Assembly: GCA_963755435.1 (NCBI GenBank)
Contig: CAVWJX010000005.1
Coordinates: 1,302,001-1,366,000 of the forward strand
Direction: 5' to 3'
Length of the DNA stretch: 64,000 nt
Source of the DNA: AP-15 sp963755435
GTDB lineage: Bacteria; Pseudomonadota; Alphaproteobacteria; ATCC43930; CGMCC-115725
Below, one piece after another: positions 1 to 9,380 of this stretch (its first letter is position 1; each line of letters opens with the position of its first letter). The notes beneath the pieces were generated by a model. It was not told where the DNA came from. It ran no database searches and was given only the letters and a program-made list of their open reading frames with translations. Position numbers and translations under genes: made by a program.

Positions 1-2
1 CC

Positions 3-629
3 GAGGGGGAAGAGGCGCTCGACATGCTGGCCCGGAGCCCGGCGACGGCTCGCCATATCAGCTATGAGCTGGCTCAGTATTTTGTCGCCGACACCCCGCC
101 GCCGGCGCTGGTCGAACGCCTCGCCGCCCGCTTTCTCGCCACCGGCGGCGACATCCGCATGGTCTTGGCGACGTTGTTCGCCAGCCCCGAATTTTGGGAC
201 AGCGCCGGGCTGAAATACAAGACACCCTACGAATACGCGATCTCGGCGGTGCGTGCGGCCGGGATTCCGGTCAACAATGTGCGCCCGCTGCTCGGCTGGA
301 TGGGCCGCCTCGGCATGCCGCTCTACGGCTGCCAGACCCCGGACGGCTATCAGGATACCGAGACGGCCTGGCTGAGCCCAGAGGCGACGATGCAGCGCAT
401 CAACTTTGCCGTGGCGCTCGCCCGCGGCTTTCTGCCGCTCGGCGCCGAACCCGAAACCGCGGCCGGAACAGGTCGGCAGCACGATCGACCGGACCCGGTC
501 GATCCGGTCCGCCTCGACGAGATTTTCGGCGCGACCCTGTCGCCCTCGACCCGCGCCGTGGTCGCCGCGGCGCCGCCGGTGCTGCGCGCCGCGCTGATCC
601 TCGGCAGCCCCGATTTCATGCATCGGTGA
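3..629 (+). CDS. DUF1800 family protein, C-terminal part (5' end outside window)
   Basis: The frame is open from base 3 with no start of its own before the ATG at 24, and the residues before that ATG (EGEEALDM) continue family-like sequence, so the gene begins upstream of the window. The visible part has the DUF1800 C-terminal pattern: LARSPATARHISYELAQYF near the start, FVADTPPPALVERLA, and an FASPEFW segment, then a family-like GMPLYGCQTPDGY stretch. DUF1800 proteins are usually about 450-550 residues and their function is not known. It lies 26 bp upstream of a DUF1501 gene, the usual partner of DUF1800 genes, which supports a joint, probably exported, role. Family call is firm; function unknown. 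Confidence 0.85.
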   Translation, partial: EGEEALDMLARSPATARHISYELAQYFVADTPPPALVERLAARFLATGGDIRMVLATLFASPEFWDSAGLKYKTPYEYAISAVRAAGIPVNNVRPLLGWMGRLGMPLYGCQTPDGYQDTETAWLSPEATMQRINFAVALARGFLPLGAEPETAAGTGRQHDRPDPVDPVRLDEIFGATLSPSTRAVVAAAPPVLRAALILGSPDFMHR

Positions 630-655
630 TCAGCGCCGCAGGATAAGGAGTTGCG

Positions 656-1915
656 ATGGCCAAATCCGAATTTTCCCGGCGCGTCCTGGTCCGCGCGGCG
701 CTCGCCGGGGCGATCCTGCCGCTCGCCCCCGGCGCGTGGGCGGCGACCGCCGACCCGAGCCCCGGGCGAAGCGGCGGTGCGCCCACACGCCTAATCGTGA
801 TCCTGCTGCGCGGCGCCGTCGATGGCCTCAGCGTCGTGGTGCCCTATGCCGATGCGGCCTATTACGAAGCCCGCCCGACGATCGCCGTCGCCCGCCCTTC
901 AGAACCCGGCGGAGCGCTCAACCTTGACGGCCATTTCGGATTGCACCCGGCATTGGCGGCGCTGTTGCCGCTATGGCGCGAGCGCGGCCTCGCCTTTGTC
1001 CACGCCGCCGGCTCGCCCGATCCGAGCCGCTCCCATTTCGAGGCGCAGCGCTACATCGAGAGCGGCACGCCCGGCTGCAGTACCACCGCTGACGGCTGGA
1101 TGAACCGGCTGCTGCAGGCGCTGCCCGGCCGCCGCGGCCCGACCGACGCGATTATGATCGGCCCGACCTTGGCGCGCATCCTCTCCGGCGCCGCGCCGGT
1201 CGCCAATCTGCCGCTTGGACCCGGCGACGCCCGGCCAATGCCGCTCGACCGCCCGCCGCTGGCCGGCGCTTTCGCCCGCCTCTATGCGGGGGACGATGCG
1301 CTCAGCGCCGCCTATCGCGAAGCTCGCAGCGCCCGGACCCGGTTGCTCGGCGATCTGGTGCGCGAACAAGCCGTCGCCGATGCCGGGTCGCCGCCGCCGG
1401 CGAGCTTTGCCGCACGGGCGGCTCGGCTCGGGCGCCTGATCGGCGGCGACCAGCGCATCCGGCTCGCCTTTATTGGTCTTGGCGGCTGGGACACCCATGT
1501 CGATCAGGGTGGCGCCAAGGGGCAGCTCGCCCGGCGTCTCGGCGGGCTCGGCGGCGGGCTTGCTCAGCTTGCTCAGGGGCTCGGGGCGGCGTGGCGCGAC
1601 ACTGTAATCGTGGTGCTCTCCGAATTCGGCCGCACCGTGCGCGAGAACGGCGACCGCGGCACCGATCACGGCCACGGCAATGTGATCTGGGTCGCTGGCG
1701 GTGCCATCATCGGCGGACGGGTGTACGGCGAATGGCCCGGCCTTGCGGCGGCGCAGCTCTATCAGCGCCGCGACCTCGATGTCACCACCGATTTCCGCGC
1801 CGCGCTGGCAGCAATCCTCGGGCCGCATATGGGCCTCGCCGACCGCCAGCTCGATTTCGTCTTTCCCGGCGCCCCTGCGGCCGCCGCCGGGCTGGCGCAA
1901 ATGCTGGCGGTCTGA
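656..1915 (+). CDS. DUF1501 family protein, Tat-type signal
   Basis: A 419-residue protein of the DUF1501 family, related to the sulfatase/alkaline-phosphatase fold. The N-terminus has twin arginines (SRRVLVRAAL, R8-R9) followed by a hydrophobic stretch ending in AWA, consistent with Tat export. Family motifs are visible: GGWDTH at 276-281, SEFGRT at 322-327 and DHGHG at 337-341, probably metal-binding. An AAGGAG-like site (ataaggag) precedes the ATG at 656. It follows a DUF1800 gene by 26 bp, and the pair is a recurrent two-gene unit. No substrate is known for the family, so the enzymatic role is unassigned. Confidence 0.88.
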   Translation: MAKSEFSRRVLVRAALAGAILPLAPGAWAATADPSPGRSGGAPTRLIVILLRGAVDGLSVVVPYADAAYYEARPTIAVARPSEPGGALNLDGHFGLHPALAALLPLWRERGLAFVHAAGSPDPSRSHFEAQRYIESGTPGCSTTADGWMNRLLQALPGRRGPTDAIMIGPTLARILSGAAPVANLPLGPGDARPMPLDRPPLAGAFARLYAGDDALSAAYREARSARTRLLGDLVREQAVADAGSPPPASFAARAARLGRLIGGDQRIRLAFIGLGGWDTHVDQGGAKGQLARRLGGLGGGLAQLAQGLGAAWRDTVIVVLSEFGRTVRENGDRGTDHGHGNVIWVAGGAIIGGRVYGEWPGLAAAQLYQRRDLDVTTDFRAALAAILGPHMGLADRQLDFVFPGAPAAAAGLAQMLAV

Positions 1916-2226
1916 GCGGCGCCGGCAGCCCCGTCCGCCGGGCGCTTTCATCTTTTGTTCAGAGGGAATGAGCGATGATAGCGCGCCGTTGTGAACCAGC
2001 CGCTACGCCGGGGGCTACCAAGCTTGGAGCGATGAAGCCAAACCTCGCACATGGGGCCTCGCTGCCGCACCCTCGGATGCCAGTCAACTGCCGTGATCGT
2101 CGACCCGCTGGTCGCGGGCCGCGCGGCGCCGGCGGCGCCGGGCGGGCGTGCAATTGTTGCAGCCTCGACCAGACTTATGCTGTCTCATTTGTCGGCCGGC
2201 AAGGCGAATGGTAAACGACAACTTCG

Positions 2227-2255
2227 TTGCGCGTCGGGCCGACCGGTGCTATAGC
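2227..2255 (+). promoter_or_regulatory. Candidate sigma-70 promoter for the XrtA polysaccharide operon
   Basis: TTGCGC (2227-2232) and TATAGC (2250-2255) are separated by 17 bp, about 120 bp before the chosen GTG start at 2377. The match is modest (3/6 and 4/6). A second weak candidate is TTGTTG (2154) with TATGCT (2176), spacing 16. Position is favourable; sequence evidence is weak. Confidence 0.25.
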
Positions 2256-2364
2256 TGCTTGGCCGCCGCAAGTACCTTGCCGCAACGTGTCGGAACCGGG
2301 GGTGGCGTCTCTCGCTGTCGGCGTTTGTGGGATGTCGCCTTTCACCGCCGTCGGAACGCTGAAC

Positions 2365-2369
2365 AGGAG
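2365..2369 (+). promoter_or_regulatory. Ribosome binding site that fixes the GTG start of the export lipoprotein
   Basis: AGGAG seven bases before the GTG at 2377. Starting there gives a perfect lipoprotein signal peptide (LVVAGC). The upstream in-frame starts at 2227 and 2332 would add an uncharacteristic N-terminal extension. Confidence 0.65.
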
Positions 2370-2376
2370 CGCAGGG

Positions 2377-2991
2377 GTGCACCGCACGTTGCTTCGCGCC
2401 GCAGGGATGCTGATTGCGCTGGTCGTCGCCGGCTGCCATGGCGGGCCGCCGTTACCGCCGGCCCCGCCGGCGTCGGCATTGCCGTCGAGCGAATACGTGA
2501 TCGGCCCGGGCGACAAGCTGAACATCTTTGTGTGGCGCAACCCGGAGCTGAGCGTGACGGTAACGGTGCGGCCGGACGGACGCCTGTCGATCCCGTTAGT
2601 CAACGACGTGGTCGCGATCGGCAAGACGCCGACCCAGCTCGGCCAGGAGCTCGAGCAGCGGCTGGCGCGATATATCAAGGAACCGGTGGTCACCGTCATC
2701 GCCGAAGGGTTCGTCGGGCCGTTCAACGAGCAGGTACGGGTGATCGGCGAAGCCTCCAAGCCCGAAGCGCTCCCATACCGCACCGATATGACCGTGCTCG
2801 ACGCGATGATCGAAGTCGGCGGTCTGACCCGCTATGCGGCTGGCAACGATGCAGTGCTGGTGCGGACTGCCGGCGGCCGACAGCAAACCTATTCGGTGCA
2901 CCTCGACGACTTGATCCAGGACGGCGACGTTGCGAGCAACGTCGCGCTGCAGCCGGGCGACATTTTGATTATTCCGCAGCGCCTGTTCTGA
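2377..2991 (+). CDS. XrtA-system polysaccharide export lipoprotein (Wza/EpsE-like)
   Basis: A 204-residue outer-membrane polysaccharide export protein of the Wza family, in the short form found in XrtA loci. From the GTG start it has a lipoprotein signal with lipobox LVVAGC (Cys20). A Poly_export domain starts at YVIGPGDKL (40-48) and a SLBB-type beta-grasp domain fills the C-terminal half (VRVIGEASKP onward), ending in PGDILIIPQRLF. Wza-type proteins multimerise to form the periplasmic and outer-membrane channel for exopolysaccharide. It is first in a tight same-strand cluster with the chain-length protein and tyrosine kinase, its expected partners. Longer upstream starts are possible but less likely, because they would place the lipobox far inside the protein. 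Confidence 0.9.
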   Translation: MHRTLLRAAGMLIALVVAGCHGGPPLPPAPPASALPSSEYVIGPGDKLNIFVWRNPELSVTVTVRPDGRLSIPLVNDVVAIGKTPTQLGQELEQRLARYIKEPVVTVIAEGFVGPFNEQVRVIGEASKPEALPYRTDMTVLDAMIEVGGLTRYAAGNDAVLVRTAGGRQQTYSVHLDDLIQDGDVASNVALQPGDILIIPQRLF

Positions 2992-3105
2992 CGATGGTTG
3001 ATCTCGCCGCAACCGGGGCCGCGGTCGCCGAGCGGACCGGGCCGAAATGATACCGGTCGAAATTTCGGGGGCTTTGGGATCCCGCTTACCCGAGTGGAGC
3101 CGTCG

Positions 3106-4687
3106 ATGAATTCGTTCAAGTCGCAAGCCATGCCGGTCGTGCTGGCGATGTGGCGGCAGAAGTGGCTGGCCATCGGCATCGCTTGGCTGGTGTGCACGGT
3201 CGGCTGGATCGCGGTCGCCTTGATCCCGACCAAATACGAATCGACCTCGCGCGTCTATCTCGACGTCGATCCGCTGCTGACCCCCCTGCTGCACGGCTTG
3301 GCGGCCGATACCGATCCGACGCGGCATCTCGATTTTCTGCAGCGCACTTTGCTCAGTCGGCCCAACCTAGAGCAGCTCGTCCGCCTGACCGATCTCGACG
3401 CAAAGCTGACCACTCCCGAGCAGAAGGATGCGCTCTATAAGCGGCTGGCTGAGGGCATCGAGGTGCGGCCTATCACCACCAATCTGATGACCATCTCCTA
3501 CCGCGATAGCGATCCGCAGGTGGCCAAGAATGTGGTCCAGTCGCTGTTGACTATTTTTGCAGAAAAGACCGCCGGCAGCAGCCGCAGCGAGATGGATAGC
3601 GCGCAGCACTTCCTCGATGAGGAGATCGCCTCCTATCGCGACCAGCTGCGCGCCGCCGAAAAGCGCCGGGCGGATCTCGCCCGACAATATCCGGACATCA
3701 TTTCGGACCGCTCGCCGGATGCCCCGGCCAGCGCCGGAGATAGCGACACCCGGCTCGATCAAGCCCGCAATGCGGTGGTCAAGGCGAGGAATGATCTGGC
3801 CGATGCCGTCACCACGCGCGATTCCCTGCGCAAGCAGCTGGCCTCGATACCGCCGATGTTGACCGTTGAGCGCAGCCCGCAGGTGATCGTCACCGACGGG
3901 CATTCGTTGAGCCCGGACGCGGCGCGTCTGGCGCAGCTGCGCGCCCAGCTCGAACTCGCTGCGGCTGAAATACACCGACCAGCATCCCGACGTCATTGCC
4001 GCCAAAGCCGAGATCGCCGAGCTCGAGGCGGAAGCGAAGCACGACGGCGGCGGCTCGGGAGGCGTCGGCGCTCCGGGCAAGACGCAGATCCCCAATACGG
4101 TCTACGACCAGCTCAAAATCACCCTGGTCGACGCCGAAGGTAAGGTCGCCGCGGCGCAGCGCACCTTGCTTGCCGACGAGAATGAGGAAAGCCGCCTCGA
4201 ACGGATCGTGCAGTCGGCGCCCAACGTATTGGCCCAGGTCCAGGATCTCGACCGTGACTATGGTGTGCTCAAAAAGAATTACCAGGAGTTGGTGGCGCGC
4301 CGCGAGGCGGCGCAGATCGCCGACAACGCCGACACCCGAACCCAAAAGATCCAGTTCCGCATTGTCGATCCGCCCCGGCTGCCGCTGTTTCCGGCGGAGC
4401 CCAATCGGCCGATGCTGGTATCGGTGGTGCTGCTGTTCGGGATCGGCGCCGGGATTGCCGCACCCCTGTTGATGCTACAGCTCGACCGGTCGTTTGCGAC
4501 GATCGGCCAATTGCGCAGTCTCGGCATTCCGATCCTGGGCAGCGTGACCCGCTTGTCGCTGGGCGCGGCCCGGCGGCGCGAGGCGATCCAGCTGATCGGG
4601 GTCGCCGCCAGCGCGTTTGTGCTGATCGCGGTTTATGGCACCTTGCTAGCGCTGAGCATCGGCCTCCATTCGGTGGGCGTGAGCTAA
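3106..4687 (+). pseudogene. XrtA-system chain-length determinant (Wzz/EpsF-like), frame broken as sequenced
   Basis: An inner-membrane polysaccharide co-polymerase that sets polymer length. The first part (from the ATG at 3106) carries the N-terminal transmembrane segment (about residues 20-41), the Wzz motif ALIPTKYESTSRVYLD and a coiled-coil region. At about 3955-3960 the frame must shift. The sequence after the shift, LRLKYTDQHPDVIAAKAEI, is the classical Wzz segment but lies in another frame, running on to 4687. That part includes a second coiled coil, the FRIVDPPRLPLFPAEPNRP motif and two C-terminal membrane segments. Removing one base near 3957 restores a protein of about 526 residues, the normal length. 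The second half keeps good coding character, so a sequencing error or a very recent mutation is likelier than old decay. Its stop overlaps the kinase start (TAATG). Confidence 0.85.
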
Positions 4688-5601
4688 TGGCAGAGTCGAT
4701 TGGACTGATCGAGCGCGCGGCAGCGCTTCTGCGCCAGCGCGAAGCGGCCGAAATCGGCCTGCCGGCGGCGCGCCCGCCGCTGGCTCCGGCAGGAGCTCTC
4801 GAACCGGAGCAGGCTGTCGATGACGCTGCTCCGGAACTGGTGCTCGACCGTGGCCGGCTCGCCAGCTTCGGCATCCCGCTGCCATCCTCGGAACGCTCGC
4901 GCACGGTCGAAGAATTCCGCCTGATCAAGCGCAACCTGATGGCCGAATGGTCGGCCGGCAGGATCGGTGATCAGCGGGCGGGCCGGATCATTATGGTGAC
5001 CAGCGCGCGACCGGGCGAAGGCAAGACCTTTACTGCGGTTAACCTCGCGCTGGCCTTTGCCTCCGAGAGGGATGTGAAGGCGTTGCTGGTCGATCTTGAT
5101 ACGCAGCACTCGGCGCTCAAATCGATCCTTGGCATCTATGGCGAAAAAGGCATCGTCGACGTGCTTGCGGGCGACCGCGATCTGTCCGACGCTCTGGTCC
5201 GCACGAATATTGCCAATCTACTGGTTCTGCCGGCGGGGCAGGGTGGTCCGCAGGTGCCGGAGTTGTTCTCGAGCAACCGGATGGCTGCCTTGATGACCGA
5301 AGCGACCCGGCGCTATCCCGATCGCTTCATCATCCTCGACACGCCGCCCTGCATGGTGAGCAGCGACGCCGCCACCTTGGCGCCGCTGGTCAGCCAGATC
5401 GTCTTTGTCGTCGAAGCTCACCGCACTCAGCAGGACGAGATCGAAGCCGGGCTCAGCATGCTCAGTTCCTGCCCCCAAATCAGCCTGTTGCTGAACAAGA
5501 GCGAGTTGACGAGCGCACATTTCGGCTCCTACGGCTATGGTTATAATTATCCCGGCGGCGAGGGCCATGAATTGCGCTCGGACAAGACGGCGCCAGCCTA
5601 A
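4687..5601 (+). CDS. XrtA-associated tyrosine autokinase (BY-kinase, EpsG-like)
   Basis: A 304-residue cytoplasmic bacterial tyrosine kinase of the Wzc-C/CpsD type. Visible motifs are Walker A ARPGEGKT (107-114, Lys113), Walker A' LLVDLDTQ, Walker B FIILDTPP (Asp218), and a C-terminal tyrosine cluster (FGSYGYGYNYPG), the usual autophosphorylation tail. The N-terminal 75 residues are low-complexity, and the FRLIKRNLM segment before the P-loop is typical. Cyclic phosphorylation of such tails controls assembly of the co-polymerase, here encoded immediately upstream with a one-base overlap. The A' motif reads DLD rather than the more common DAD. The 3' end overlaps the next gene by 35 bp. Confidence 0.92.
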   Translation: MAESIGLIERAAALLRQREAAEIGLPAARPPLAPAGALEPEQAVDDAAPELVLDRGRLASFGIPLPSSERSRTVEEFRLIKRNLMAEWSAGRIGDQRAGRIIMVTSARPGEGKTFTAVNLALAFASERDVKALLVDLDTQHSALKSILGIYGEKGIVDVLAGDRDLSDALVRTNIANLLVLPAGQGGPQVPELFSSNRMAALMTEATRRYPDRFIILDTPPCMVSSDAATLAPLVSQIVFVVEAHRTQQDEIEAGLSMLSSCPQISLLLNKSELTSAHFGSYGYGYNYPGGEGHELRSDKTAPA

Positions 5602-7402
5602 AGGCCTCGCAGGCACGCTATCGGCCACCGCGCGTTTGCGGCTGGGGCTTTCCTTTCTCCTGATCGCGGGCCTAACCCGAGCGCTGCCTAGCGAGGCGCA
5701 GCCAGTGAGCGGCGCGGGCGGGCTCGAGACGGGCGGGGGCGGGCTTTCTGGCGTGGGTCCCGGCGCGCCCGCCCCCGACATTCTGCCGCCGGCACCGTCC
5801 GGCCCATTCGGCCTGCCCAATCCGCTGACCCCGCCCAACGCTTTGCCCAACGGGATCACCCTGCCGGAGCCGCAGCAACCTCTCTATTCCTTGGCCCTGC
5901 CGATCCCCGGGGCCGGGATCAGCACGCTGCAGCAATACAATCCCAATACGCCGGCGGTGCTGATCCAGCCCTACGCTTCGGTGGGCGAGCGGTTTACCGA
6001 CAATGCGCTTTACACTTCCTCCAACCGGACTGCGGCCGCCGAAACCCGATTATTGCCGGGGGTCAGCATATCGGCCGACACGCCGCGGCTGAAGGGTGTG
6101 TTCACCGGCACGGCCGAAGGCGACGTCTATACTCCAACCAGCGAACTCGATCAGATATTCGCCAGTCTCTATGCCAGCGGCACCGGTACCATTGTTCCTG
6201 ACCGACTGTTCGTCGACGCCCACAGCGTGATCACCCAGGCCTCGCCATTGGCCGGTCTGGGCTTTGTCAATCCGACCCTGCTGCCGCGGACCCGGCAGAC
6301 CCAGGTATACGCTAATACGGTGTCGCCCTATCTGCGCGAATTGATCGACGGCCTGGTTGACACCGAATTGCGCTATCGCTTTGGTGCGACCAACTATGGC
6401 GGCAATACCATAGCCGCGGCGCCGACCCTATCGCCGAATTCGACCCTGCTAGCCAACGGAATCCTGAACGAGGGCACGTTTACCGCGGCAACCGGCCAGA
6501 ATTTCGTGCGCGGCCTGTCGCGATTGACTGTCGACGCCTCGAATTTCAACTCATCCTCGACCAGCCGCAATTCGCAGTTCAGCAGTTTCGACGATCTCGA
6601 ATATCGCTTTACTCCGAACATTGCCGCACTCGGCCGGATCGGCTACGAGAATCTGCAATATCCCTTTGCCCCGGCGGCGACCTTCGCCGGCCTCACTTGG
6701 CTCGCCGGCGGACGGGTCGGTCTTAACGGCTATAACAAGGGGTTCCTCAGCCTCGAATACGGTCGCCAGCAGGGCGTGTACGGCTTCACCGGGGATGCCT
6801 CGTTCAATATCACGCCGACAATGAACGTGAACGCAAATTTGGTGCAAGGGATCAGCACCCCGTCGGAATACCTGCAATCCGCGCTCTCCACCTCGACGCT
6901 CAACCCCTACGGCGCGATCGTCGATCAGTATTCGAACCTGCCGACCGCGTTCTATAACCCGGGCTTGGGGCTGACGAACGGCGTCTATCGTCAGCACCTG
7001 TTCAATCTCGGGATCAATGACGCGATCGGCATCAACCACTATTCGTTGTACGGTTTTTACGACACCCAGACCTCATTGACGCCGCCGACCACCGGTACGA
7101 CCAAGAGCGTCGGGGGAATTTTCACCTGGGAACGTGATATCCGGCCCGATCTCAACGGCAGCGCTTCGCTCGGCTACACCAACAGCGCCAATGTGCTTAC
7201 GATCAGTAGCACCGTTCCGATCGATAATATAAGGACGTTGACTACTAATCTAGGGTTCAACTATCTGCTCACCCGCAACCTCACCGGATCGGTCTATTAT
7301 ACCTTTTCGTATCAGCCCAATGGCGGGGCAGTGGTGTCCAGCGGGGGTAGCGGCAGCGTGGTGGTGAACTCGCTCGAGTTTCTGCTGACCAAGGCGTTTT
7401 GA
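5567..7402 (+). CDS. XrtA/PEP-CTERM-associated outer-membrane beta-barrel protein (TIGR03016-like)
   Basis: With the ATG at 5567 the protein has 611 residues; an in-frame start at 5537 would add ten residues and overlap the kinase further. A basic stretch and the hydrophobic segment LGLSFLLIAGLTRALPSEA form a signal peptide. A Gly/Pro-rich linker follows, then a long Tyr/Asn/Thr-rich region of alternating strands (VGERFTDNALYTSSNRTAAAE near its start) ending in a terminal aromatic residue (FLLTKAF), as in outer-membrane barrels. Proteins of this type always sit in PEP-CTERM/exosortase A loci next to the ATPase below and are presumed to be the outer-membrane part of the export machinery. Role is inferred from family and position. 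Confidence 0.82.
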   Translation: MNCARTRRRQPKGLAGTLSATARLRLGLSFLLIAGLTRALPSEAQPVSGAGGLETGGGGLSGVGPGAPAPDILPPAPSGPFGLPNPLTPPNALPNGITLPEPQQPLYSLALPIPGAGISTLQQYNPNTPAVLIQPYASVGERFTDNALYTSSNRTAAAETRLLPGVSISADTPRLKGVFTGTAEGDVYTPTSELDQIFASLYASGTGTIVPDRLFVDAHSVITQASPLAGLGFVNPTLLPRTRQTQVYANTVSPYLRELIDGLVDTELRYRFGATNYGGNTIAAAPTLSPNSTLLANGILNEGTFTAATGQNFVRGLSRLTVDASNFNSSSTSRNSQFSSFDDLEYRFTPNIAALGRIGYENLQYPFAPAATFAGLTWLAGGRVGLNGYNKGFLSLEYGRQQGVYGFTGDASFNITPTMNVNANLVQGISTPSEYLQSALSTSTLNPYGAIVDQYSNLPTAFYNPGLGLTNGVYRQHLFNLGINDAIGINHYSLYGFYDTQTSLTPPTTGTTKSVGGIFTWERDIRPDLNGSASLGYTNSANVLTISSTVPIDNIRTLTTNLGFNYLLTRNLTGSVYYTFSYQPNGGAVVSSGGSGSVVVNSLEFLLTKAF

Positions 7403-7406
7403 GCCC

Positions 7407-8396
7407 ATGTATGCCGAGTTCTATGGGCTCGCCACCCGGCCGTTTCAGCTGACGCCCGACGCTCGCTTCTTTTTCGAGAGCAGCGTCCATCGGCAAGCGA
7501 TGGCCTATATGGTCTACGGCCTGCACCATGCCGAAGGCTTCATCATCATTACCGGCGAAGTCGGGGCAGGAAAGACGATCTTGGTCGACAATTTGCTGGC
7601 GACGATTAGCGAGAACAGCTTTGTCACCGCCAAGATCGTAACCAGCCAACTCGGCGGCGACGACCTGCTGCACATGGTCGCCGCCGGTTTCGGCATCGCC
7701 AAGGAGGGGCTCGCCAAGGGCGCGCTACTGCAGCGCATCAACGATTTCGTGCTGGCTCAGCACCGCACCGGAAAGCGGGTGTTGCTGATCGTCGACGAGG
7801 CGCAGAACCTGTCTTTCGAAGCGCTCGAAGAGTTGCGCATGCTGTCCAACATCGTCGTCGACAAAACCATGGCGTTACAGAGCTTTCTGCTCGGACAGCC
7901 GCAGTTCCGCGCGATCCTCGGCAGCCCGGGGCTCGAGCAGTTGCGCCAGCGGGTGACGGCCGCCTACCATCTCGGGCCGTTGAGCGAGGCCGAGACCAGA
8001 GCTTATATCGAGCACCGCTTGCGGCGCGCCGAATGGAAGGGCGATCCGCAATTCACCAATTCCTCGTTTCCAGTAATCCATCAGTACACCGAGGGCGTGC
8101 CGCGGCGGATCAACACTTTGTGCTCGCGCCTGCTGTTGTATGGCTTTCTCGAGCAGCTCCACACCTTGACCGCGAACGCCGTCGACAAAGTTGCCAGCGA
8201 TCTGCGCGAAGAAATTGCCGTGGTCAGCACAGCGCCGGCGCCCGGTGTCGATGCCGAAAAGGGGGCTCTGGGCGCGGCACTTCCAGCAGTCGTCGAGCGA
8301 CTGGCGGGGCTCGAAAAAAGCGTCGACCGGCACGAGCGCCTGATCCGCCGGGCGATCGAAATCGCAGCCCATTATTTTCAGGGTGAACGGCCATGA
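7407..8396 (+). CDS. XrtA-associated ATPase (ExeA/GspA-like AAA)
   Basis: A 329-residue AAA ATPase that starts MYAEFYGLATRPFQLTPD, the hallmark of the ExeA/TIGR03015 family. Walker A is GEVGAGKT (50-57, Lys56) and Walker B is VLLIVDEAQNL (Asp130). The arginine-rich region EGVPRRINTLCSRLLL corresponds to the sensor-2 part. ExeA-type ATPases energise assembly of envelope secretion machinery. This variant is restricted to exosortase A loci. It starts four bases after the barrel gene stop. In the same frame, only its TGA and 39 sense codons separate it from the deacetylase gene downstream. Confidence 0.92.
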   Translation: MYAEFYGLATRPFQLTPDARFFFESSVHRQAMAYMVYGLHHAEGFIIITGEVGAGKTILVDNLLATISENSFVTAKIVTSQLGGDDLLHMVAAGFGIAKEGLAKGALLQRINDFVLAQHRTGKRVLLIVDEAQNLSFEALEELRMLSNIVVDKTMALQSFLLGQPQFRAILGSPGLEQLRQRVTAAYHLGPLSEAETRAYIEHRLRRAEWKGDPQFTNSSFPVIHQYTEGVPRRINTLCSRLLLYGFLEQLHTLTANAVDKVASDLREEIAVVSTAPAPGVDAEKGALGAALPAVVERLAGLEKSVDRHERLIRRAIEIAAHYFQGERP

Positions 8397-8513
8397 GCTC
8401 TGCGGCAAAGCTGGTCCGGCCTCCTCCGGGCGAAGCGCTCCGCATCGATCCGGCGCAAGCCGCGCGGGGCCCGCGGTCCAGGCCGGATAGCGGCCGTCGC
8501 CGTCGCGGGCGCA

Positions 8514-9380
8514 ATGACGATCGATGTCGAGGATTATTTCCAGGTCGAGGCCTTTGCCGCTACGATCGACCGCAAGGATTGGCACCGCTTGCCGGAACGG
8601 GTCGAGCGCAACACCGGGCTGCTACTCGATATCCTGGGTGAGGCGGGCGTTCAGGCGACGTTTTTCACGTTGGGCTGCATCGCGCGGCAGCATCCGGCGC
8701 TGGTGCGGCGCATCGTCGCCGAGGGTCACGAACTGGCCAGCCACGGTGCTGATCACCGCCGCGTTGATCGTCAATCGCGGGCGGCTTTTCGCGAGGATGT
8801 ACGCACCAGCAAGCGCATTCTCGAAGATGCTGGCGGCGTTATCGTTTACGGCTATCGCGCACCGACCTTCTCGATCGGCCGCGACACTGCCTGGGCTCAT
8901 CCGATCCTGGCCGAGGAGGGCTACCGCTATAGTTCGAGCGTCTACCCGGTGCGGCACGACATCTACGGCAGTCCCGACGCACCGCGCTTCCCATTCGCTC
9001 CCTGCCGCGAAATGATCGAAATCCCGCTGACCACCGTGCGGGTGTTGGGAAATGACGTGCCCGCTTCGGGCGGCGGTTACTTCCGCCTGTTTCCGTACGC
9101 GCTCAGCCGCCTGTTGCTGGCGCGGGCGGGGACCGCCGGTGCTGCACCCCCGGTGTTTTATCTGCATCCCTGGGAGGTCGATCCCGGGCAGCCGCGGCAG
9201 CGCCAGGCGCCGCTGCGCTCGCGGGCGCGGCATTATCTGAACCTCCGCCGCACCGCACCCCGGCTGCGCCGCTTGCTGCGCGATTTCGCCTGGACGCGCA
9301 TGGACCGGCTCTATCTGAGCGAGGCCTCAGGCCCCTATCCTCTGATCTCCGGATGGATGGACTATCGCCGCTCGCGGTGA
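8514..9380 (+). CDS. XrtA-system polysaccharide deacetylase (TIGR03006-like)
   Basis: A 288-residue NodB-type polysaccharide deacetylase that removes acetyl groups from the nascent exopolysaccharide. It begins MTIDVEDYFQVEAF, where Asp4 and Asp7 mark the first catalytic motif. The metal-binding motif SHGADH gives His77 and His81, and YGYRAPTFSIG is the third motif. The C-terminal FYLHPWEVDPGQP is typical of the PEP-CTERM subfamily. No good ribosome binding site precedes 8514. A different-frame ATG at 8393 overlaps the ATPase stop as ATGA but encodes an Arg/Pro-rich peptide without similarity to the family, so it was not used. The 3' end overlaps the FemAB-like gene by 28 bp. Confidence 0.9.
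   Translation: MTIDVEDYFQVEAFAATIDRKDWHRLPERVERNTGLLLDILGEAGVQATFFTLGCIARQHPALVRRIVAEGHELASHGADHRRVDRQSRAAFREDVRTSKRILEDAGGVIVYGYRAPTFSIGRDTAWAHPILAEEGYRYSSSVYPVRHDIYGSPDAPRFPFAPCREMIEIPLTTVRVLGNDVPASGGGYFRLFPYALSRLLLARAGTAGAAPPVFYLHPWEVDPGQPRQRQAPLRSRARHYLNLRRTAPRLRRLLRDFAWTRMDRLYLSEASGPYPLISGWMDYRRSR

Larger units (their letters stand above)
1916..2376. other. Intergenic region before the XrtA exopolysaccharide cluster
   Basis: About 460 bp without a convincing gene. Small open frames here lack family-like sequence. A GC-rich self-complementary stretch around 2117-2145 could act as a terminator for the DUF1501 unit, but it has no T-tract. The promoter of the following export gene should lie in the last 200 bp. 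Confidence 0.5.

Noticed and set aside
1975..2254. Short open frames before the export gene
   Set aside because: No ribosome binding site, no family-like sequence, and overlapping frames of similar length on both strands.
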